This document shows positions 15,210-24,400 of a DNA stretch of 52,343 nt, in pieces. How positions within the stretch are numbered: position 1 is the first letter of the stretch; every line of letters begins with the position of its first letter. Made by a program: the position numbers and the translations under genes. Source of the stretch: an uncultured Bacillota bacterium (lineage in GTDB: Bacteria; Bacillota; Clostridia; Christensenellales; UBA1242); assembly GCA_946499835.1 (NCBI GenBank), contig CAMMTJ010000008.1, positions 1 through 52,343 of the forward strand, in the 5' to 3' direction. The notes beneath the pieces are model-generated. The model made no database searches, was not told the DNA's origin, and worked only from the letters and a program-made list of their open reading frames with translations.

Positions 15210-16902
15210 AAACAATCCTTTCAATGTTATTATAATCTTTTATCACTTTTATTTCAACAAAATGAGCATCTCTGAGCATATTTGCAACCTCTTTTGCCTG
15301 TCCTTGCCCAACTTCCAAGAAAATTGCACCATTTTTGTTTAAGTGCTTAGGCGCTTCTTTTGCAATTTTTCTGTAAAATTCAAGTCCATCACTTCCACCA
15401 TCAAGTGCCAGTTTTGGATCATAATTTTTGACTTCTTTGTCAAGTTTTTCAATGTCCCCGCTCCTCACATAAGGCGGATTGGACAAGATAAGATCAAACT
15501 TCCTTTTTTTGAGTTTTGCAAATAGGTCAGATTGCACAAATTCCACATGGGCATCATTCTTTTTTGCGTTGCCCTCAGCAATCGCAAGTGCCTGCTTGGA
15601 AATATCTGTTGCCGTAACCTTTGTTTTTGAATTTAATGCAACGGCTATTGCAATAGCGCCACTGCCTGTGCACAAATCACAAACCTCATCCAAATTCTCT
15701 TGCTTTATCACTTTGAGCGCATTCTCAACAAGAATTTCTGTTTCCATGCGAGGAGAAAGCACTTTTTTGTTTACATCAAGCCTTATGCCGTAAAATTCAA
15801 CGAACCCGAATATGCTTGAAATCGGCTCTCCTTTTGCACGCCTATTTGTGGCACGCATAATATCTGCATACTCCTTTTGCGAAATTGAACGCAAAAGTTT
15901 GACTTCTCCTCTGCCTATACCAAGCACATTTGCAATGATCCAGTCATAGTCACTCTCATCGCAATTTTCATTTGTGCTTAACCTTGTTTGCATTTCTGCC
16001 AAAAGTGCAGAAATTGGTATTCTTTCGCTTTCTACTTCACTGTATTCCTCTTCAAACTTTTGTTCAATAAGCACCGCTCTCACCACCTCTATATGAGTTA
16101 TTGATGGCCGAATAAAAACAAGCATAGAAAAGAGATTGACAATGTCTTTTGGCCATTTCATTTTGCTTTTTGTCACAAGGAAAAAGATTTCATAGAGAAT
16201 TGCAAGGCAGGCAAGAAAAATTGCAATGTTTGCAAGCATCCCCCAAAAAACTCCTATCCTGACTGAAATCAATGATACCATAAAAACAGAAAACAATAAA
16301 GCAAAAAAAGTGAAATTCAAAAAGTTTAATGGTGCATAGATTGATGTTTTTTCAAAATCGCCATTTTCTCTAAGCCAGTTTTCCGCTTTTCCGCACGCAC
16401 CATTGAAACGATATATCTCTTGCATAAAAGGTGCAAATCTCAACACAAGCATGGTGAGCAATAACAGCACAGTCCTAAGCAGTGCAAGCACAAATGTGAA
16501 AAGATAGTAGTCATCTTCTGGCAAGATAAATTTTTTGAGAAAGTATGACGGCATAAGCCCAATCACAAAAAGGGCAAACAGAAGGGCAAAGATAAGGCTT
16601 GCAAAAAACATGATATAGTTTGAAGCAAACCAAAGTCCCTTTGCAACCTGAGCGGATGAATTTTGACCTCTTCCACTTTCCTTTTCAAGTGCTTGTCCCT
16701 TGAAAAACACTTTACCCATGCTGGTAAGTCCAAAAAAGAAAAAGGTTATCCCTCTCAAAAAAGGAATCTTCATAAACGGTGCTTTTTTCACCCTCAACTT
16801 TCCAACTTTTTTGTTCCCATATTGATTGACTATGGCAACGCTCATTTTTTGCTCTTCCACAACTCCTATTCCGTTGCCACTGGGGAAAAACATCTTATTC
16901 AT
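15190..16902 (-). CDS. prmC: Fusion of DUF1385 (YqhQ-like) membrane domain and PrmC glutamine methyltransferase
   Basis: The 570-residue protein has two parts. Residues 1 to about 285 resemble DUF1385/YqhQ: a start similar to the GGQAVVEGVM region (NGIGVVEEQKMSVAI), a short membrane dip (FLRGITFFFFGLTSMGK), and three to four hydrophobic segments (about 95-125, 132-155, 195-245). Residues about 290-570 are PrmC, the S-adenosylmethionine-dependent N5-glutamine methyltransferase acting on the GGQ of release factors: helical domain, then CDLCTGSGAIAIAVAL and the catalytic NPPY near residue 474. In many Bacillota DUF1385, prmC and prfA are separate adjacent genes; here the first two are joined in one frame with no stop. 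The start is ATG at 16902 (or 16893); no clear Shine-Dalgarno. A DnaA-box-like sequence overlaps the ATG. Confidence 0.9.
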   Translation of the reverse strand: MNKMFFPSGNGIGVVEEQKMSVAIVNQYGNKKVGKLRVKKAPFMKIPFLRGITFFFFGLTSMGKVFFKGQALEKESGRGQNSSAQVAKGLWFASNYIMFFASLIFALLFALFVIGLMPSYFLKKFILPEDDYYLFTFVLALLRTVLLLLTMLVLRFAPFMQEIYRFNGACGKAENWLRENGDFEKTSIYAPLNFLNFTFFALLFSVFMVSLISVRIGVFWGMLANIAIFLACLAILYEIFFLVTKSKMKWPKDIVNLFSMLVFIRPSITHIEVVRAVLIEQKFEEEYSEVESERIPISALLAEMQTRLSTNENCDESDYDWIIANVLGIGRGEVKLLRSISQKEYADIMRATNRRAKGEPISSIFGFVEFYGIRLDVNKKVLSPRMETEILVENALKVIKQENLDEVCDLCTGSGAIAIAVALNSKTKVTATDISKQALAIAEGNAKKNDAHVEFVQSDLFAKLKKRKFDLILSNPPYVRSGDIEKLDKEVKNYDPKLALDGGSDGLEFYRKIAKEAPKHLNKNGAIFLEVGQGQAKEVANMLRDAHFVEIKVIKDYNNIERIVYGKIGK

Positions 16903-17026
16903 GTGGAAAATATTGCCATTTTGAAAGTGTTTTACTCCCTTTCTTTCCTTTTTGGAGAGAAAATTTTTCTCTTTCTATTTTTCCTTTCGCCAAAAATGTG
17001 GAAAAGTCTTGCTTTTGTGTGGATAA
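16902..17026. promoter_or_regulatory. Three DnaA-box-like sites upstream of the DUF1385-PrmC gene
   Basis: TGTGGAAAA at 16902-16910 and 16997-17005 and a perfect TGTGGATAA at 17018-17026 (reverse complement of TTATCCACA), all in the same orientation in the 157-bp gap to rpmE. The first shares its last base with the A of the ATG. An A+T-rich hairpin GAGAGAAAA/TTTTTCTC also lies in this gap (about 16953-16972). Function as DnaA titration or regulation sites is inference. Confidence 0.45.
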
Positions 17027-17028
17027 AT

Positions 17029-17062
17029 AAAAAACTCTCTCTAAAAAGAGAGGGCTTTTTTA
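17029..17062 (-). terminator. Terminator of the rpsF-ssb-rpsR-rpmE operon
   Basis: On the minus strand CCCTCTCT-TTTT-AGAGAGAG followed by six T, directly at the rpmE stop codon. Confidence 0.75.
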
Positions 17063-17263
17063 TAAACCATATTTGTTTTTGAATTTTTCAACGTTACCGC
17101 TGGCGTCAACAACCTTTTTCTTCTCAGTGAAGAATGGGTGGCATTTGTTGCAAATGTCGATTGAAATTTTGTCGCCTTTGCAATTTGACTTTGTCTTGAA
17201 AGTATTGCCACAAGCACAAACTACGGTAACTTCATGATAGTCTGGATGTATTTCCTTTTTCAT
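17060..17263 (-). CDS. rpmE: Ribosomal protein L31, zinc-binding form
   Basis: Large-subunit protein that bridges to the small subunit. The 67 residues begin [20 protein letters not shown] and carry the C+ zinc-binding cysteines (CACG at 16-19 and CNKCH at 38-42), so this is the zinc form rather than the zinc-independent paralogue. Start ATG 17263 has AAGGGGA upstream. It is 26 nt after rpsR and lacks an obvious promoter, so it is probably the last gene of the rpsF-ssb-rpsR unit, which is an unusual addition to that operon. Confidence 0.95.
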   Translation of the reverse strand: MKKEIHPDYHEVTVVCACGNTFKTKSNCKGDKISIDICNKCHPFFTEKKKVVDASGNVEKFKNKYGL

Positions 17264-17289
17264 ATCAATAGTCCCCTTTTAATTAAATT

Positions 17290-17553
17290 TTAGTCTCCAA
17301 CATATGGAAGAAGCGCAACATTTCTTGCTCTTTTGATTGCAAGAGAAAGTTGTCTTTGGTGATGTGCACAAACACCTGTTTGGCGTCTTGGCAAGATTTT
17401 GCCTTTTTCAGTGATGTATTTTCTGATTTTTGCAACATCTTTATAATCAATTTCCTTTTCCCCAGCAACACAGAAAGCACAAACTTTCTTCTTTGCAGGC
17501 TTGCGGAATTTCTTTACAACAACCTTTTCTTCGCTTTTAACTGCTTCGCTCAT
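17290..17553 (-). CDS. rpsR: Ribosomal protein S18, Cys-containing form
   Basis: Small-subunit protein that pairs with S6. In 87 residues the core reads [19 protein letters not shown], then [20 protein letters not shown] and RNVALLPY, all standard. CAFC (25-28) and CAHH form a likely zinc site, the C+ form. The N-terminal 22 residues are a basic extension. AAAGGAGG precedes the ATG at 17553. It follows ssb by 21 nt. Confidence 0.96.
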   Translation of the reverse strand: MSEAVKSEEKVVVKKFRKPAKKKVCAFCVAGEKEIDYKDVAKIRKYITEKGKILPRRQTGVCAHHQRQLSLAIKRARNVALLPYVGD

Positions 17554-17574
17554 AAAGATAAAAGCCTCCTTTTA

Positions 17575-17991
17575 TTAGAATGGTAAACTATCGTCATCAT
17601 CGATAGGTTCAAGTTCTGATGTAGTTTTCTTTGGAGCAGAAGTTTCTCTTGGAGGAATATCTCCGCCTTCACTTGGTCTGCTTCCCAAAAATTCAACATC
17701 TTCTGCGACAATGTCAGTCACATATCTTTTTGACCCGTCATTTGCTTCATAGGTAGAGTTTTGAAGTCTGCCGATAACCAAACATTTTGAACCTTTTTTC
17801 AAAAATCTGTGGCAGTTTTCAGCACGGTTTCTCCAAACAGTAACGTTGAAGAAATCAGCCTCTCTTTCTCCCTCAGAGTTTTGGAAGTTTCTTTGAACAG
17901 CGATTGAAAATCTGCAAACGCTGACTCCTGAATTTGTGGTTGAAAGTTCTGGGTCTCTTGTTAAGTTTCCTGTCAAAATAACTTTATTCAT
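17575..17991 (-). CDS. ssb: Single-stranded DNA-binding protein
   Basis: Coats single-stranded DNA in replication and recombination. The 138 residues comprise the OB fold (1 to about 105; MNKVILTGNLTRDPEL start, FFNVTVWRNRAENC, VIGRLQNSTYEANDGSKRY), a short linker, and the acidic tip DDDDSLPF that recruits partner proteins. The linker is short compared with many SSBs. AGGAG precedes the ATG at 17991. It lies in the conserved rpsF-ssb-rpsR order. Confidence 0.96.
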   Translation of the reverse strand: MNKVILTGNLTRDPELSTTNSGVSVCRFSIAVQRNFQNSEGEREADFFNVTVWRNRAENCHRFLKKGSKCLVIGRLQNSTYEANDGSKRYVTDIVAEDVEFLGSRPSEGGDIPPRETSAPKKTTSELEPIDDDDSLPF

Positions 17992-18011
17992 AATTTTTCT
18001 CCTATTTCGCC

Positions 18012-18293
18012 CTATTTTCTAACAAACATTTGACGAACAATTCCTTCTGTGATGTTCATGAGTTTGCCCATCGCATCAACTTCTTTTGGATCAAGTTCGA
18101 TATTCATAAGAACATAGAACCCTTCTGTTTTGAAATTGATTGGATAAGCAAGTTTCTTCATGCCCCACTTGTCAATCCCACTGACAACTCCGCCTTTTTG
18201 CTCAACATATGAAGCAAACTTTTTGATAAGCGCTTCGCGAGCCTCTTCGGCAACGTCAGAAGAAATGATGTAGAGAAGTTCATACTTATTCAT
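18012..18293 (-). CDS. rpsF: Ribosomal protein S6
   Basis: Small-subunit protein that binds S18 on 16S rRNA. The 93 residues match S6 (MNKYELLYIISSDV, FASYVEQKGGVVSGIDKWGMKKLAYPI, FYVLMNIEL and a final IVRQMFVRK). I use the ATG at 18293, directly after AAAAGGAGG; an upstream in-frame start would swallow that ribosome-binding site. First gene of rpsF-ssb-rpsR-rpmE, with a strong promoter 79 nt upstream of the ATG. Confidence 0.95.
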   Translation of the reverse strand: MNKYELLYIISSDVAEEAREALIKKFASYVEQKGGVVSGIDKWGMKKLAYPINFKTEGFYVLMNIELDPKEVDAMGKLMNITEGIVRQMFVRK

Positions 18294-18319
18294 ACAACAA
18301 CCTCCTTTTGGACTAAATG

Positions 18320-18345
18320 GTTTTTTCTTTTCTGCAAGAAAAAAC
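18320..18345 (-). promoter_or_regulatory. Leader hairpin upstream of rpsF
   Basis: A perfect 10-bp inverted repeat (GTTTTTTCTT ... AAGAAAAAAC, 6-nt loop) lies in the rpsF leader, 14 nt 5' of the ribosome-binding site. S6-S18 complexes are known to autoregulate through rpsF leaders in many bacteria; I cannot confirm that conserved motif here. Confidence 0.4.
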
Positions 18346-18371
18346 AAGGACAGTTTTCACTGCTGATTATG

Positions 18372-18400
18372 ATTATATCCAAAACTCCATGTTTTGTCAA
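18372..18400 (-). promoter_or_regulatory. Promoter of the rpsF operon
   Basis: TTGACA (18400-18395), 17 bp, TATAAT (18377-18372): both boxes match consensus exactly, as expected for ribosomal genes. Leader of roughly 70 nt. Confidence 0.85.
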
Positions 18401-18428
18401 GAAAAATTTGCAAAGAGAGTGTTAAAGA

Positions 18429-18456
18429 AAAAAGCAGGATTTTTCCTGCTTTTTTT
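18429..18456. terminator. Terminator of the giant surface-protein gene
   Basis: AAAAAAGCAGGA-TTTT-TCCTGCTTTTTTT hairpin immediately after the giant gene's stop codon; A/T runs allow it to work on both strands. Confidence 0.8.
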
Positions 18457-21400
18457 CTAACTATTTGCAAGTTCTTCCATTTTCTTTTTGTTGCGTCTTC
18501 TTACAAGAAGAATAATCAAGAGAATGAGAAGAATGAGAAGAATGATTCCACCTGCAACAGACAATCCGATAATAAGGGCATTGTTTGTTATAAGAATTTG
18601 TGCATCCTCTGTCATGAACCAGAACAGACCATTATATGATGTTGTTGGGTTTGAATAAACCATATAATGTTCAAGGTTTTCAATTGCATAAACATCGAAA
18701 TTGAATGTTCCAGAGAATGGATTTTCTTCTGTGCCGATTGGCTCCCAGAATCTGCCGTCCATGTCAAGATTGTCAACAAGCAGATAGTAAGCGCTTGCAT
18801 AATATTCATTGCCTTCATCATTGATCATGTAAGCCATGTATGCAAGATCTTCTCTTGTTGCAATAATGAATGGGCTTGCCTCTGTTCCTTCCCCTGAAAG
18901 TCCGTCTACACGATAGTCTGTCCAGACATCTCTCTCAAAGTTTACGATGATTGAAATTGCTTCGCCAAGGTCAGGCTTGTATTCATTGAGGATTGAAGTT
19001 TGAATTTCAATTCTTGAAGAAACTGGGTTGAATCCTGAGCCAATGGTGTCATAATCAAGGATATGTATGCCTTGTGAAACGATAGCAACGTAACCTACTC
19101 TATAATTTGGTTGCAATGCCACTTCAAGGAAGAAGGTGTTTCCATAAAGAATTCCTTCAATCAAAGATCCTGTTGTTATGTTGTGAGAATTGCCTTCTGC
19201 ATCTCTGTAAGTAAGAGTGCCAGCATTTTCAATTGATTGACTGTCTTCTTCCATTCTCACATCAAATCTAAATGAAATGTTAGTTGAAGTGCCAACAGGT
19301 CTCAAAAGAATAACACTTGAATGCAATGCTCCGTCATAAGATGTAAGGTCTTCTGCCAAAACAGTATAGAAGTATGTTTGTGATGCTATGTCATATCTTG
19401 GAGTTACGCCCTCCCAAATCACACCATAGCCATATTCACTTTCAACTTGAATTTGAATTTGACTTCCAACATGTGCTGTGATTTCAGAAGAGATATCTTG
19501 CTCAGCACCATTAACTCTGAATGACACGATTGAGCCAAGTCCAGTCAAGCCAGATGTGTCCACAATTATTCCAACCTCATCGCCCTCAAAGACTGCTTTA
19601 AGAGAAAGTGGTTGAAGTGATGGAGTGAATGTGTAAGTCCATGTGCTTGTTCCGTCAGCATTGACTCTTTCTGTGCCCTTTTCACCAAAGGCTTCTCCGT
19701 CTGCTGTGAACCAACCAACAAAGTTGTATCCTCTGTTCTCACTTGCAACAAGTGAAATATCTTTGCTTGGATCAAATGCACCATTTGCGCCAAGATTTGT
19801 TCCATCTTGCCAGAGTGAAACTGTTCCACCAACGTTTTCAACTGAAAGAGTGAAGTTCAATCTATAAACAGCACTGATTGTCACTTCTCCTGCCTCAGAA
19901 ATATAATTTATCTCTTCGGTTGTATGAGTCAATTCTTGTCCATCACGATTTACAATCCATTTAACGAAGGTGAATCCTTCAAATGGATAAGCACGAAGTC
20001 CAATCTCAACTCCTTCAAGGATTTCTGCATAATATTTGTCATTTGCATAAGTCCAAGAGGTGTCTGCTCCAAGGTTGTAGATGATGTCTTTGATGCTTAT
20101 ATCCACAAGTCCTTTAAGTTCTGGTGGAATGAAGTCGATTGTCACTTTTTCTTTATCAAATGACCAAGAAGCGTAAAGTGAGAATGTCTGAGTGGTTTGA
20201 TCGAAGTTTGGTGAAACAACATAGGTTGTTCCGTTCCAAGTATAACCACTTTCAAGCCATGTCATTCCAGTTGGAACGCTTCCGTCAGCATTGACGTATC
20301 TTGTTCCCTGACCTGTCTCAAATGTGTAATATCCTTGCAATGTGTAACCTTCTCTTGCCACTAAGATTTGAGAAAGAACTTCTTGTGGTATATTAAGTGC
20401 TTGGCCATAAGTGATTCCGCTTATGCTTGCAAGAACCACGCCTTCACTTACAAAGTTAAGGTTGTAAACTTTTGGTGTGACATAAATGATAATCTCGCCA
20501 TTTGCATTGATTGCATTTATGTTCATGGTCACTCTTTGAGTATAACCTGTTGTAAATCCAGGATCTGTAATCTCTCCAAATGTAACATTGTCACCAAGAG
20601 ATTCGCTGATGCTTGCGCTTATCTCCTCGCCATTCATTTTAAGTGAGTAGTTGAATCCAAGATTGATTGTAAGCGTTGCGTTTGCTGATGTAACTGCGTA
20701 GAAGTAAATGTTTGATCCATTGTTGATTGGCGCATTTACAAGGGCGCTTGATGTGTCAACAGAAATTGAACCTGCTGGAACATCTACGCCGTCCTCTGTT
20801 TGGAACTTAACAGTCACAAGATTTGAATTTGCAACAAATGTTCCGTTGATACGCAAGCCTTCACTCACTCTTGAAATTGAGAAGAAGACTTCGCTGTCCG
20901 TTCTTCTAATTTCATTGATAACTGCATTTTGCATGCCAGCGATTGAAGATGTGTCTACTGTGAAGGTGTATCCTTCATTTATTCTTGCGATAAAGTAAAG
21001 TGTGTCATCTGTCTTTGCTGCAAGTCTGTAATTTGCTCCTTCAACAAGACCGATTTCATCGTTAGGATCAAGATATGTGTTCTCTGTTGTCCAGTCAACA
21101 ACTGTGCCGTCCTCATCAGCGAGCAAGATTTGTCCGCCGACATTTGTGCCGTAATTTCTTTGAAGTGCAATTCTCAAAATGCCTTGAACGTAAACGTCAA
21201 TATCATTTGCAACATATGTCACTTCAATTCTGTCAGGCACGCCAGCCTCAACAGGAATTGTGATAACTGCACCACCATTTTCGTCTGGTTGAACATATTT
21301 TGTCCAAGCATCAGGCACTGGCTGTCCTTCTCTTGTGAAGGTGATTGTATCACTTGTCACTGAGTAGCCAGCATGTGGAGTTACTCTAATTACGAGGTTG

Positions 21401-24400
21401 TTTCCAAAACTTACAATTCCACTTGTTGAATCATTTTCAATCAGTGTTCGATCTTGATCATCGTCACCACCCCAGTTGTAAGTCAAAGTTCCGTTTGCAC
21501 CATTTGTGATGCTTACTTCACTTTCTGCCAATCCAAAGTGTGCAATAAGTTGAAGAACGCCGTCTGTGAGATTGTTTTCAAGATATGTTCTTACGCTTTC
21601 ATTTGCAAAGAAAGTATATGGGTTATCGGTTGAAATGAGTGTGTCACCGATATACCAACCAGCAAATACATAACCTTCATTTGCAGTAGCGCCGAACTCT
21701 GATGAAGATCCAAATCTCATTGTCACAACTTCTTCACTTGTCACAGAGCCAAGATCTGCATTTTCAGAGATTGATTGAACGCTATATTCTCTCTCCTCTG
21801 ATGTGATTGTTATTTGAAGATTTTCATCAATTCCACTGACAACGAATGTTCTTCTATAAGTCTTTGTTTCGTCATCAAATGTTTCTTCTTGTGGACTAAC
21901 AGATGCTGTTGACCCTTCTTGAAGAGTGAGACTCGCGTTGTGATATCCATATCTAAGGTTTACCACAATTGTGAGCGACTCACCTGTGCGAACTGAAACG
22001 CTTCCACCAGCAACATTTACGCTTTGGCTGTTTGCCCAAATGCTTGCCACTCTTGAAGAATTGTCACCAAAAGTGACTGTGTTTGCGTTTGGCGTTGGAG
22101 ATATAGTAAGAGAAGCATCTCCTGTGAATCCACTCCAAACAACTGTAACGTTTCCGTCTTGATATGTTGTTTCAATATTTCCACGTCCGCTAAGAGAAAT
22201 TGTGCTTTGTCCTTCAACAAATGAATATCCCTTTGATGGAGCGAAAGTGATTGAGACTGTTTGTCCTGTCAAAGATGTGATAACGCCGTCACCTTGTGTT
22301 CCGCCAGTCACCTGTGAAACTGATGAGTTTGTCATGTTGAGAGTAAGAGTGTTCTCTCTTGGCGTTCCGCTTATGACAAGTTCGCGATCAGCCGCCATAT
22401 TTGAGATTGTGATTGTGTTGCCAGAAACACTAATTTCATTTGAAGCATTTTCTGGATATGTGTAAGCAAGTTCATATCCTGCGTTGAGAGTAACAGTGAT
22501 TGTCAAACTGTCAACGCCATATTCAAGTTCAAATGTGTTGTTTTCTGGTGTAACTTCACTTCTTCCAGCAAGCACTCTTGCCACGTTGTCGCCAACAGTG
22601 ATTGTAAGAGTTGATGTTGTGTTTGCCCATACTGTGTAGAGTTCAAGCACATAAACATCTTGTGCAAGTGTGCCGACATCTTGAAGATATGAGCCTCTTT
22701 CATAAACTCTGCCTTCTCCGTCTGCTGATGTGTTCCATATAGAAACCCTTCCGCTGAGAGTAGCAACTGGGAAATCGAAGTCAAGTTCTTGTCCAAAGAC
22801 AAGATCGGCAATTGTGTCACTTCCTTCAAGTGATCCATTTTCAGTCACATTGAAGTGAATTTGATATGCAACACCTGTCCATGAAGCGAAGAATGTTATA
22901 TCAACGTCTTCATTTACTTCTCCAAGACTATCAATAATTGCTTTCAATGTTTGATTTGCAACTGATGTTTGATCACCATAGGTATAGCCTGCAAAGTTAT
23001 ATGTTCCTGCTGGTGCGCTCCACTGTGGAAGGAATGCGCTTGCTTGCACGTCAGCATCGTTGTATGCAATGCTTTGTGCATAGTCATCCCAGCCTTCACC
23101 TGAAAGGGTAACCTCATCAACGAATGCAGGTGTATTGCCGTTTACTGTGACATTGATCATAATCTCTTCCATTGTGATTGTGATTGTGCCACCAGTTCTG
23201 ATTTGAGGCAAGGTTGCCTGTCCATCGTTCTTTGTGCCCACTCCGCTTGGAGTAAACGCTCCGGCATTTCCTGAATAAGTGATGTTTCCAAGTTTGAAGC
23301 CATCATTTCCTGAAACGGTCACTGTTGCATTTGAGAAGTAGTTGATTGTGTAAGTTTCGTCCATATTGTCAACAAGGTCTGCGCTCTCATCTGCGCTAAC
23401 GCTTGCAGTTGCATTTTGAACAGAAAGTGTGATTTGCAATCTGTCGATTGCCCATCCAGCATAGATTGTCATCGTCTTGTTGGTGTCAAATGCACTATCA
23501 AGCACACTTTGCATATTTTCTGCTGTGATTTGAATGTATTCTTCTCCACTGAGATAATACCAACCACTTGGTGTAAATCCAACTCTTGTTGGTGCTCTGA
23601 ATGATCCAAGAATGCTGTCACCATTTACAGAGTTAGTATATTCAACATTGAATGATGGTGAAGGAATATTGATGCTCTCTCCGTCTGCATTTGCAATTGA
23701 AGAGAAGTCCCTATTCAAAAGCGTTTGTCCATCAACCACCAAAGTGATTTGATTTGGTGTGATATTGCCCATAGGCATATCATCTTCTGCAAGTGAATAG
23801 TTGCTTGCATCTTGTCCTGTTGTGAAGACAATGTTTACTCTATGACTTCCAACCATGCTGTTTGCAAAGGCTGATGCCTCTTCGTCAACGGTCACGTTAT
23901 CACCAAAGAGAAGTCCTTCGATTGACCAAACAATTCCGTCTGGAAGAGCGGTTGTTCTGTCATATTGTTTTGAGATTTGCGTTCCACTCAAATCAAGCGC
24001 TCTCTTAGCAATTAAAATTGAAACTTCAAAAGTCTTTCCGCTTGCAAGTTGTGCATAGTTTGCTGATGTGATTGTCAATGTGATTGTGTTGTCACCTGCA
24101 ATCAAGTATCCACCTTTTGAAACAGTTGTTTTTCCATAGACAGCAGATGTGATTTGTGCATATCCGTCCTCGATCGCATCTGTATAGTTATCACCGATTG
24201 TAAACCGACTTCCTTCTCCAAGTTTTTCAAGGATTGTTTGAAGGCTGTCATCTGCTCGAAGATCTCCATATGTGAACTCGTCCTTACCAGCAGTGAAGGT
24301 AAAGTTTGTTTCACTTGAAGGTGTGATTGAGCCTGTTTGGATTTCACTGATTGTATAGTTGTTGACATTGTCTGTTTCGCTTGCAAGAATTGCAACGCTG

